Below, in pieces: positions 54,270 through 62,011 of a DNA stretch of 64,000 nucleotides; within the stretch, counting starts at the first letter, position 1, and every line of letters begins with the position of its first letter. The translations under genes were made by a program, and so were the position numbers. The notes beneath the pieces are model-generated. The model saw only the letters and a program-made list of their open reading frames with translations. It was not told where the DNA came from and did no database searches. The stretch lies in the NCBI GenBank assembly GCA_963678395.1, contig OY782827.1, positions 1,302,001 to 1,366,000 on the forward strand. Reading direction: 5' to 3'. This DNA comes from JAAYAE01 sp963678395. GTDB taxonomy: Bacteria > Bacillota > Negativicutes > Acidaminococcales > Acidaminococcaceae.

Positions 54270-54540
54270 CTATGCGTTTTTTAAATCTAAAACCTTCTTC
54301 TTAATCATATCTGCCGTCTGTAAAAACGCTTTTTTCTCTTTTCCGGTCGGATCCTCTAGACCCCAATCTTCTCTATACCTACAGGGGAAAAAAGGATATG
54401 CCACTTGGCAACCCAGGGTTACAAGTATATCAATTTTAGGTAATTCTGCTAACAGCCTTGGGTTCTTTGTTTCACTCATATCAACGCCATAAAGCGCTTT
54501 GATAACTCTGACAGCATCCGGATTAATATTTCCAAATACT
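54270..54540 (-). pseudogene. 5'-truncated arsenate reductase-like (LMW phosphatase) gene
   Basis: About 90 residues match the C-terminal two thirds of thioredoxin-coupled ArsC-type proteins: INPDAVRVIKALYGVDM, ELPKIDILVTLGCQVAYPFFPC and REDWGLEDPTGKEKKAFLQT. The N-terminal catalytic CxxxxCRSQ loop is absent. The frame extends a little upstream, but that part is not ArsC-like and runs into the tRNA terminator. It is a remnant with no start of its own, not a working gene. Confidence 0.75.
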
Positions 54541-54583
54541 ATATATAAAAAGAAATATGCAATCCCATACATTGTAGCAGAGA

Positions 54584-54620
54584 AAAAAGCGGCTTCCGAA
54601 AAACCTCGGAAGCCGCTTTA
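54584..54620 (-). terminator. Terminator after the tRNA gene
   Basis: AAAGCGGCTTCCGA pairs perfectly with its complement around a short loop, and six T follow on the minus strand. Confidence 0.92.
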
Positions 54621-54626
54621 TTTCGA

Positions 54627-54701
54627 TGGTGGGCCCATCTGGGATCGAACCAGAGACCAACCGGTTATGAGCCGGTGGCTCTACCGCTGAGCTATAGGCC
54701 C
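54627..54701 (-). tRNA. tRNA with anticodon CAT (likely Ile2, k2C-modified)
   Basis: A full cloverleaf with encoded CCA: acceptor stem GGGCCTA/TGGGCCC, D arm AGCTCAGCGGTAGAGC, anticodon stem-loop ACCGG-CTCATAA-CCGGT and T arm CTGGTTCGATCCCAG. The anticodon CAT fits methionine or the lysidine-modified isoleucine tRNA. C4-G69 and C5-G68 in the acceptor stem match the TilS recognition marks of tRNA-Ile2 in E. coli, so I favour Ile2. A single tRNA, not in a cluster. Confidence 0.93.
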
Positions 54702-54783
54702 GACAGTAAGTCGTAGAGAATGTTCCCTACAAAACCAACGTTGATATTGTATAATAAAACAATGCTACTGTCAAGGCTAATAT

Positions 54784-56838
54784 CTATTCTAAAAATTCTC
54801 TTAAGGGCTTGCTACGCTTAGGACTGCGCAATTTTCTTAAAGCTTTTGCTTCAATCTGGCGAATACGTTCACGAGTAACGCCAAAATGCTGTCCTACCTC
54901 TTCCAAAGTACGAGTACGCCCATCTGCTAAACCGAAGCGCAGTTCTAATACCTTGCGTTCACGTGGGCTTAAATGTTCTTGGAGAACGCTCCCCAATTGT
55001 TCTTGGAGCAAAGTGTATGATGCTGCGTCTGCAGGAGAAGGTGCTTCTTGGTCTTCTATGAAATCTCCCAAATGAGAGTCCTCTTCTTCACCAATAGGCG
55101 TTTCTAAGGAAACAGGTTCTTGGGCAATCTTTTGAATCTCACGAACTCTATCAACAGTAGTATCCATTTCTCTAGCTATTTCTTCCGGCAAAGGCTCTCT
55201 GCCTAATTCCTGTAATAACTGCCTAGAAACACGAACTAATTTGTTAATAGTTTCAACCATATGCACTGGTATTCGAATTGTTCTTGCCTGATCAGCAATT
55301 GCTCTGGTAATAGCCTGCCTAATCCACCAAGTCGCATAGGTACTGAATTTAAAGCCCTTGTTGTAGTCGAATTTCTCCACGGCCTTAATTAAGCCTAAGT
55401 TACCTTCTTGAATCAAATCCAAAAACAACATACCCCTGCCAACATAACGTTTTGCAATACTTACTACTAGTCGCAAATTGGCTTCTGATAAACACTTTTT
55501 GGCATCTTCACCGCGTTCTAAGGTTTGTTTCAACACAGCAGCATAATCATTCTCTAACTTTTCTATTAAAGCTTGAGTCTCATGAGTAACTTGAGTTTTT
55601 TCCGTTTTAGCTTTAATTACTGCAAAAATCTCACGTAGCTCTAATAAATGGTTAGCCTCGATTTCTGAAGTTTGCCTTTTTAAAGTTATCTTTTTCTTGG
55701 GCGTGATAATTCTAACTTTATTATCCGCCAATAATTTCCCTAGACGTTTTTGCTCATCTTTAGTAAATTCTCTACACAACTGCTGATACTCATCATACTC
55801 CAATGCTTCTTGCTTTTGTGCTATAGAATATACCTTGCCAAAAACTTTATTTACTGCTCGCTCCTGGCACCAGCTTGTTTCTATCTGCAATAGTTCTTCC
55901 GCACGTTCAGCTAACTTCTCTATTTTAAGTCGTTTATTAACTTCCGGTATAACAGCATTGGCTGACACTAAATCATTCATAATATAGTGAGCCTGATTGC
56001 CCTTATCCATGCGTTTAGCTAATTTTATCTCATCGTCGCCAGTCAAAAGTGGTACCCTGCCTATTTCTTTTAAGTACATTCTAACAGGGTCATCAATATT
56101 AATACCTTCAGGCACTGATAGGTTGGCAAGCTCGCTTTCATCTACTTCTTCGCTATCATCAGCTGTGGTTGGGCCTTCTTCATCGCCACCATCATCAATG
56201 ACTTCAATGCCCTTGGCAGCAATCTGAGCATATATATTATCCATATCCTCTACTGACATGGTCTCTACTAGCTGCAAAGTGTCCTGTATTTCACGATAGG
56301 TGAGAACGCCGGCATGATTCTTAGCCAATTCTATAAATTCCGCCACGTACTCATTAGGATTTTTTGCCTTTTCCAGCTTACCAATTTTAGGCTTACTGTT
56401 GGTATTATTAATAACTAGATTTTCTAGCGGGTTAAAAACTTTTTCTTCCTTTTTGAGTTTTGCAGCTGACTTTTTCGTTTTTTTACGCTCAGTTTTGCCT
56501 GTGCTAACAGTTTTAACAGCCTCTGTATTCACAGCTGGTTTAGTTTCCTTCTTAGAAATATCATTTGCTTCTATTTTAAAAATATCTTTCACTACTTTCT
56601 TTGGAGTAACTTCATCTGTCATTTTGTGAACAGCTTTTACTACCTTTTTAGAATTACCTTTTATAGAATATTCGGTTGGTACTATCTTACTATTCTTATT
56701 GCTCACTTTTTTGAGCGCAGTTTTTATTATCTGCTCTTCTGTCGTTTTTTTGACGGTTCCTTTAGTTGTTGTTTTTGCTAACGTAGTAGTATCGTCAATA
56801 TTCACTGCCTTCTTGGCCGTTACTATAGTTTTAGCCAT
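54784..56838 (-). CDS. rpoD: Primary sigma factor RpoD with lysine-rich N-terminal extension
   Basis: A 684-residue housekeeping sigma factor. Residues 1-140 are low-complexity, rich in K, T and V, and not part of the usual sigma fold. Region 1.1 follows (about 150-215), an acidic linker, then 1.2 (DPVRMYLKEIGRVPLL), 2 (EANLRLVVSIAKRYVGRGMLFLDLIQEGNLGLIKAVEKFDYNKGFKFSTYATWWIRQAI), 3 and 4 (LEEVGQHFGVTRERIRQIEAKALRKL). It recognises the TTGACA/TATAAT promoters seen here. It lies 17 bp after dnaG, the classical order. The extension is the odd part. Confidence 0.96.
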   Translation of the reverse strand: MAKTIVTAKKAVNIDDTTTLAKTTTKGTVKKTTEEQIIKTALKKVSNKNSKIVPTEYSIKGNSKKVVKAVHKMTDEVTPKKVVKDIFKIEANDISKKETKPAVNTEAVKTVSTGKTERKKTKKSAAKLKKEEKVFNPLENLVINNTNSKPKIGKLEKAKNPNEYVAEFIELAKNHAGVLTYREIQDTLQLVETMSVEDMDNIYAQIAAKGIEVIDDGGDEEGPTTADDSEEVDESELANLSVPEGINIDDPVRMYLKEIGRVPLLTGDDEIKLAKRMDKGNQAHYIMNDLVSANAVIPEVNKRLKIEKLAERAEELLQIETSWCQERAVNKVFGKVYSIAQKQEALEYDEYQQLCREFTKDEQKRLGKLLADNKVRIITPKKKITLKRQTSEIEANHLLELREIFAVIKAKTEKTQVTHETQALIEKLENDYAAVLKQTLERGEDAKKCLSEANLRLVVSIAKRYVGRGMLFLDLIQEGNLGLIKAVEKFDYNKGFKFSTYATWWIRQAITRAIADQARTIRIPVHMVETINKLVRVSRQLLQELGREPLPEEIAREMDTTVDRVREIQKIAQEPVSLETPIGEEEDSHLGDFIEDQEAPSPADAASYTLLQEQLGSVLQEHLSPRERKVLELRFGLADGRTRTLEEVGQHFGVTRERIRQIEAKALRKLRSPKRSKPLREFLE

Positions 56839-56855
56839 AACGTTCCCTCCTTTCT

Positions 56856-58691
56856 TTAGTTCATATTTTGTTTGCTTTTAGCCTCATTGCTAAGAAGAAT
56901 AATTTTCTTTTCCTCATTCTTTATTCGCCGACATTCGGATAATTCCTGCAAATATTTTTCATTACCTTGTTTTTCATATTCAGCAGCAGAGGAACTATGT
57001 TGTTCAAATTCCTTTTCCAACTCGGCAAGTCGCAGTTGACGCAAGCAATCTAATAACATTTCCGTTAACTCAGTAGAAGGTAATTCCATACGCAAAATAT
57101 TTGTCAATTCTGAAGCACTATTTTCCTCTAAAACTTCAAATAAATTTACAGATAAATTTTTACTGCATTTTTGCAACTGAAAAATAGCCTTGTCAAAAAT
57201 TTCTGCCCGCTCATTACTTTCAAATTTTATCTTTTTGAGCTGTTCCAGCAACTTTTCTGTCAAAACAGCTTTGCTCTTAATTAAAGCGAAGAGCAAATGT
57301 CTTTCGGCTTGTTCAGACACAGTTGTAGTCTTTGGTGCTAAATAAATAGCATTGGGCACAAAATCATCTTGCTTATGATGACGTTTTAGCTTGTTGTATT
57401 CGCTTTGAATTAAACCTTCATCAATAGTTATCCTACGTGCCAAATCGCGAATTCTTTGTGCAACTTCAATGTCATTTTTGCATTCTAAAAGGAATGGTAG
57501 TATATTCGACACTGCTTGAACTTTTCCTGCCAAGGTCGTTATATTATTTTCTTCTAGCTGTCTTTTTATTTGAAACTCGATACCATCAATCGCTTCTTCT
57601 ATTAACTTTTCATAAGCTTCCTTGCCATGTTTGCGCACGAAATCATCAGGATCCTTACCATCAGGCACCTGCATAACCTGAGCCCTAAGATCAGCGTGCA
57701 AAGCAATGGGGACCGCCCTTACAACTGCTTCTGTTCCAGCTCTATCACTGTCAAAAGAAAAAACTACTTCTGGAACTAACCGCTTTAGCAACCGTGCGTG
57801 TTGCTCAGTAAATGCAGTCCCCATAACCGCTACTGCCCAAGTAATTCCCGCAGCATGCAAGCTAATAGCATCCATATGTCCTTCTACCAAAACAACTTTT
57901 TGTTGTGCTTTTATGGACTTTAGTGCCGCATCTAAGCCAAACAAAATATTACGCTTACTAAACCACTCCGTTTCACCGGTATTCATATATTTTGCTTCTT
58001 TAGCCTCTTTATCAAGAACTCTTCCAGTAAACCCTACCACTCTACCCCGTATGTCCCGTATAGGTATCATAATCCTGCCTCGGAAGCGATCATAAATTCC
58101 TCCGCTCCCCTTTTGGTTCACAAGGCCTGCTTTAATCATAGTATCTTCTGTCACGCCTTTGCCTTTCAGCGCTATATGTAGTTTATTATAATCGGGCGGA
58201 GCCATGCCAAGAGCAAAACTATCTATTATTTCCCTAGTAATTCCCCGCGCCAGCAAATATTTTAATCCTATTTCTCCGTATCTCGTATTTACTAAGCACG
58301 ACTGAAAAAACTTAGCAGCCATTTCATTGGCTGTATAAACTTCTTTGGCTTGCATTTCTCTGGCTATTTCCTCAGGATTTTTTTCTCTCTCAGGAATGGC
58401 AATATTTAATTTACCGGCTAAAAATTTGACGGCTTCAGAAAAGCTTCGGTTTTCAATTTTCATAATAAAACTGAAAACATCACCACCAACGCCACAACCA
58501 AAACAATGAAATAAGCCTTTGCTTTCGTCTACAGTAAAAGAAGGCGTCTTTTCGCCATGAAAGGGACAACATCCCCAGTAGCGTCCGCCCTTCTTTTTAA
58601 GAGGTACATAGTCAGAAATAATTCTTACCATATCAGCCTGTGCTCTAACCTGTTCTTTGAAATTTTCGTACTTTTCTTTCATTTCTTCCAT
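56856..58691 (-). CDS. dnaG: DNA primase DnaG
   Basis: A 611-residue primase. It has the zinc-binding domain (CCPFHGEKTPSFTVDESKGLFHCFGCGVGGDVFSF), the catalytic core with TOPRIM acidic motifs (VVLVEGHMDAISLH, FSFDSDRAGTEA) and a C-terminal helicase-binding region. It makes RNA primers at the replication fork. It heads the dnaG-rpoD pair. The start is the ATG at 58691; no strong alternative. Confidence 0.96.
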   Translation of the reverse strand: MEEMKEKYENFKEQVRAQADMVRIISDYVPLKKKGGRYWGCCPFHGEKTPSFTVDESKGLFHCFGCGVGGDVFSFIMKIENRSFSEAVKFLAGKLNIAIPEREKNPEEIAREMQAKEVYTANEMAAKFFQSCLVNTRYGEIGLKYLLARGITREIIDSFALGMAPPDYNKLHIALKGKGVTEDTMIKAGLVNQKGSGGIYDRFRGRIMIPIRDIRGRVVGFTGRVLDKEAKEAKYMNTGETEWFSKRNILFGLDAALKSIKAQQKVVLVEGHMDAISLHAAGITWAVAVMGTAFTEQHARLLKRLVPEVVFSFDSDRAGTEAVVRAVPIALHADLRAQVMQVPDGKDPDDFVRKHGKEAYEKLIEEAIDGIEFQIKRQLEENNITTLAGKVQAVSNILPFLLECKNDIEVAQRIRDLARRITIDEGLIQSEYNKLKRHHKQDDFVPNAIYLAPKTTTVSEQAERHLLFALIKSKAVLTEKLLEQLKKIKFESNERAEIFDKAIFQLQKCSKNLSVNLFEVLEENSASELTNILRMELPSTELTEMLLDCLRQLRLAELEKEFEQHSSSAAEYEKQGNEKYLQELSECRRIKNEEKKIILLSNEAKSKQNMN

Positions 58692-58791
58692 AGCATCAAC
58701 ATCCTAAATTTATCATACTATATATATTCCCTATAAAACATTATTATCCTCTTTTTACAACTATTTCTGAGTTAACCGTGCAATCTAAAAT

Positions 58792-59775
58792 TCAAATAAT
58801 AGGTTCAAAATATTTACGGAAAATCCGTACGGCACCCTCATCTGTAAGTCCAGCCACATAATCAATACAAACCTGCTCAACACCAAAGCGTTCTATATAA
58901 GCTTGTTCTTCCCTTGGCAATCTTTCCGGCAGCTTGAGAAACATATTCATAAGTGTTTTTACAACTTGTTCTGCTTTTTTTTGTTCTATCATCATAGCCG
59001 GGCAGGTGTATACCTTCTCAAACATGAAACTGCGAAAAACGGCTACTGCCTCTTCATAATAGGGATCAAGATTTATCACTGGTTTGTTTAACGACAGCTC
59101 AACTATATTATTTACCAAAACATCTAAAATAACGCTAGGATCAGTACCTAATCTTTTGGCAACCATTTCCGGTAAGCTATCAGGCCCAATCATGCCTACG
59201 TTAGACCCATCATCATAATCGTGGCACAAATAGGCAATACGATCACAACGTCTTACTATCATACCTTCTAATGTTGTAGGTAAAATTTCTCCCGTATGGC
59301 ACAAAATAGCTTCCCTTACTTGCACTGTTAAATTAAGCCCACGCCCATTGCGTCCATAAATATCCGCAACTCTAAGACTTTGTTCATTGTGGTGAAAATT
59401 GCCAACGCATTCTGCCATAGCACGTTCTCCTGCATGTCCAAATGGTGTATGTCCAATATCATGGCCCAAGGCAGCTGCCTCTACCAAATCTTCATTTAAA
59501 TCTAATGCCCCGGCAATGGTTCGTGAAATCTGTGCTACTTCCATGCTGTGAGTCAAACGTGTACGATAATGATCACCAGAAGCCAAATAAACTTGAGTTT
59601 TATGTTTTAGTTTACGAAAAGCAGTACTATGTAGAATTCTGTCTCTATCACGTTGAAAAGCCGTGCGAATAGGATCCATTTCTTCTTCATATATGCGCGT
59701 AGCCATTGTGCTTTTTGTGGCCCAAAGAGCTAACAATTTTTGCTCTCTTGTTTCTGTCTTTTCTCTGATTTGCAT
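58792..59775 (-). CDS. Deoxyguanosinetriphosphate triphosphohydrolase-like protein
   Basis: A 327-residue HD-domain dNTPase of the short Dgt type. It has RDRILHSTAFRKLKHKTQVY, the metal ligands in LTHSMEVAQISR and LGHDIGHTPFGHAGE, and DDGSNVGM. It splits dNTPs to nucleoside and triphosphate. It is divergent from the lptA-like gene, with about 65 bp between starts. The short family differs from E. coli Dgt, so the exact dNTP preference is open. Confidence 0.93.
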   Translation of the reverse strand: MQIREKTETREQKLLALWATKSTMATRIYEEEMDPIRTAFQRDRDRILHSTAFRKLKHKTQVYLASGDHYRTRLTHSMEVAQISRTIAGALDLNEDLVEAAALGHDIGHTPFGHAGERAMAECVGNFHHNEQSLRVADIYGRNGRGLNLTVQVREAILCHTGEILPTTLEGMIVRRCDRIAYLCHDYDDGSNVGMIGPDSLPEMVAKRLGTDPSVILDVLVNNIVELSLNKPVINLDPYYEEAVAVFRSFMFEKVYTCPAMMIEQKKAEQVVKTLMNMFLKLPERLPREEQAYIERFGVEQVCIDYVAGLTDEGAVRIFRKYFEPII

Positions 59776-59839
59776 AATTTACTCCTTGCATAGTTTTTCT
59801 GTGTTAATTTTGTTATACTTAAGCACAGAGGTGATTTAA

Positions 59840-60316
59840 ATGAAAAAAATCCTTATGTCCATGTTACTGCTTGTTTTTCTGCTTATTCCAACGGTCTGCC
59901 TAGCTTCGCCAACCATCAAGTATGATAAACAGCACTTTGACCCTGTACGCGGTATTTATTATTTAGAGGGCAATGTTTCCGTTACCGTAGGCCGGCGTGT
60001 CATTTCCGCTGATAAAGCGCAAGTAGAAATGTATGCTATAGAAGTTCATGCCCAAGGCGATATTCACTTACAGCAAGATGATATTGACTTTTATGGCGAT
60101 ACAGTTGACGTCTATGGCAGTAGTAAAACAGCTGAAGTTAAGGGTAATCTTAGTTTTACCCAAGGCAATATAGCTATTACTGCAGATGCAGGAACTTTTA
60201 ATTGGGGAACTAAAAACGCCGTTTTTATAGGCAATGTGCAAGCAACAACGCCCAATGGTACCTTAAAGGCAGATAAAATCGTCTACAATATTATTACTCA
60301 CGAAATAAAAAATTAG
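59840..60316 (+). CDS. LptA/OstA-like periplasmic protein
   Basis: A 158-residue protein with a signal peptide (to about residue 22, VCLA|SP) and an OstA-type beta-jellyroll: repeated short strands with IKYDKQHFD, YYLEGNVSVTVGRRVISADKAQVEM, ITADAGTFNW and TLKADKIVYNI. LptA bridges lipopolysaccharide transport through the periplasm. Its presence shows an outer membrane. No lptBC neighbours, so it is a single gene here. Confidence 0.88.
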   Translation: MKKILMSMLLLVFLLIPTVCLASPTIKYDKQHFDPVRGIYYLEGNVSVTVGRRVISADKAQVEMYAIEVHAQGDIHLQQDDIDFYGDTVDVYGSSKTAEVKGNLSFTQGNIAITADAGTFNWGTKNAVFIGNVQATTPNGTLKADKIVYNIITHEIKN

Positions 60317-60321
60317 TTCTC

Positions 60322-60358
60322 TAAAACAGGCATCGCATAATTGCGATGCCTGTTTTTT
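60322..60358. terminator. Bidirectional terminator, lptA-like and PDRP genes
   Basis: ACAGGCATCGCA pairs perfectly with its complement around a short loop, with TTTTTT on the plus strand and TTTTAG on the minus. Confidence 0.92.
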
Positions 60359-61178
60359 ATATATTTGTATCTGAATTTTTTTGCGTACATTCTAAAATCA
60401 TGCCGGCAGTTTCCTCAATTGCTCTGTTAGAAACATTGATAATTGTGCAATGAATTCTACGCATTATTGCTTTAGCATATTCCATTTCTTCATTAATACG
60501 CTTCATATCTGCATAACTGGCACCATCAGATAAACCCATAGTTTTAAGTCTTTCAGTTCGAATTTCATTTAATTTGAACGGATCAATTAACAGCCCAATT
60601 ACTTTATGCGGTGGTACCTTAAACAATTCTTCAGGTGGTGGTATTTCCGGTACCAAAGGCACATTTGCCACTTTTAGTTGTTTGTTAGCCAAATACATGC
60701 TTAAAGGTGTTTTTGAAGTTCGTGATACACCAATAATAACTATATCAGCTTTTAACAGACCCCAAGGGTTTTTCCCATCATCATATTTAATGGCAAACTC
60801 CACTGCCGCCACTCTCTTGAAATATTCATGATCTAAAGCATGAATTAATCCCGGTTGGTTTTTGGGTAATAGCCCGGTTGTTTTTTCAATGGATTTTAAC
60901 ATTGGGCCTAAAATATCCACTACCTCAACATCATGTACCATTGCGGTTTGTGCTATAGTCTGGCGCAATTCCGGAGAAACAATAGTATAACAGACAACTG
61001 CATTATGTTCTTTAGCTTCTTGAACAATTTTTGCTACTTGCTCAGCATTCTTCACATAAGGAACGCGAATAATATCAAATTTTTCTTGACCAAACTGACT
61101 CACTGTGGCCTTCACTACAGACTCAGAAGTATCACCTATAGAATCAGAAACTGCATATATTATTGGAGTATTAGCTAT
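60357..61178 (-). CDS. Pyruvate dikinase/PEP synthase regulatory protein (PDRP, YqfL type)
   Basis: A bifunctional kinase and phosphorylase that acts on the active-site region of PPDK or PEP synthase. It has the family motifs SDSIGDTSESVV at the N-terminus, the central GVSRTSKTPLSMYLANKQLKVANVPLVPE (ATP-binding loop), and the LIDPFKLNEIRTERLKTMG stretch. The family needs the SDSIGDT part, so the GTG at 61115 is too late. The frame has no ATG, GTG or TTG before it; ATA 61176-61178, 8 bases from GGAGG, gives the natural-looking ANTPIIYAVSDS opening. ATC and ATT codons lie just upstream. It overlaps the ccpN stop. Confidence 0.88.
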   Translation of the reverse strand: MANTPIIYAVSDSIGDTSESVVKATVSQFGQEKFDIIRVPYVKNAEQVAKIVQEAKEHNAVVCYTIVSPELRQTIAQTAMVHDVEVVDILGPMLKSIEKTTGLLPKNQPGLIHALDHEYFKRVAAVEFAIKYDDGKNPWGLLKADIVIIGVSRTSKTPLSMYLANKQLKVANVPLVPEIPPPEELFKVPPHKVIGLLIDPFKLNEIRTERLKTMGLSDGASYADMKRINEEMEYAKAIMRRIHCTIINVSNRAIEETAGMILECTQKNSDTNI

Positions 61179-61833
61179 GATAATTACCTCCCTTTCCTTC
61201 TGCTAACTCGACTAACAATCTAGTAAAATTTGTTTTGGTGATACGACCGACTACTTCAAAAGTATGTGACCTGTCTTCAACGCATTTAACCACCGGCATA
61301 CAATCAATTTCGTTATCAATAAGTCTTCTGGCCGCAACTGCAACGGAATCATCAGGAGTTACCGTAATAAGTTTTATTAGCGGTGTCATTACCATGACAA
61401 TGGGCAGAGCATGCAAATCTGTATTGGTATTCATTGCTACTTTTAAAAGATCCTTACGTGATACAACGCCAGTTAAAAGGCCTTCTTCACTAGTAATAAA
61501 AACTGTGCCAACATCTTCTAAAAACATAGTTACAATGGCATCATAAGCACTTTTGTCATGATTAATAACAACCGGTACCGATTGGATATCTCTTACGCAA
61601 ATACCTGATATTTCTTCCAGCAACATACCCAAGGTATTTTTCCCAGTAAAATAGTAGCCTACCTTTGGCCTGGCATCTAAAATACCGCTCATAACCAAAA
61701 TTGCCAAATCCGAACGCAACGCAGCACGTGTTACATTCAATTGAGAAGCAATATGTTCACCGGTAATAGGACCTTCTTGCCTAACAATCTCCGCAATTTT
61801 TTTCTGTCTGCAACTTAAAGAAATATGACCCAC
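61171..61833 (-). CDS. ccpN: CcpN-like HTH-CBS gluconeogenesis repressor
   Basis: A 220-residue regulator with an N-terminal winged helix (QKKIAEIVRQEGPITGEHIASQLNVTRAALRSDLAILVMSGILDARPKVGYYF) and a tandem CBS pair (about 80-200, with HDKSAYDAIVTMFLEDVGTVFI and GVVSRKDLLKVAMN). In Bacillus, CcpN represses gapB and pckA in the presence of glucose and is encoded with yqfL, the same order as here. A GGATGTG box precedes the start. It probably regulates ppsA or itself. Confidence 0.93.
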   Translation of the reverse strand: MGHISLSCRQKKIAEIVRQEGPITGEHIASQLNVTRAALRSDLAILVMSGILDARPKVGYYFTGKNTLGMLLEEISGICVRDIQSVPVVINHDKSAYDAIVTMFLEDVGTVFITSEEGLLTGVVSRKDLLKVAMNTNTDLHALPIVMVMTPLIKLITVTPDDSVAVAARRLIDNEIDCMPVVKCVEDRSHTFEVVGRITKTNFTRLLVELAEGKGGNYHS

Positions 61834-61847
61834 ATCCTTTCTAAAAC

Positions 61848-61878
61848 ATATACTAGTATATACTATTATATACTAGTA
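61848..61878. promoter_or_regulatory. Repeated operator candidate upstream of ccpN
   Basis: Two direct copies of ATATACTAGTA, each with the palindromic core TACTAGTA, start at 61848 and 61868, exactly 20 bp apart (two helical turns). They sit 15 bp before the ccpN start codon, a place for autoregulation. Confidence 0.6.
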
Positions 61879-61968
61879 GAACACTAAAAACCCTTTTTCT
61901 CTAAAAAAAATCTACAATTGCCCCTAATTTTAACTTTCTCATACGCTATTTCTTCTATATAGCAACAT

Positions 61969-61999
61969 AAAAAACCCCGCTTCCTATAGAAGCGGGGCA
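61969..61999 (-). terminator. Terminator after ppsA
   Basis: CCCCGCTTC pairs with GAAGCGGGG around a 5-base loop, and TTTTTT follows on the minus strand. Confidence 0.93.
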
Positions 62000-62011
62000 A
62001 CTTTTAAACAA

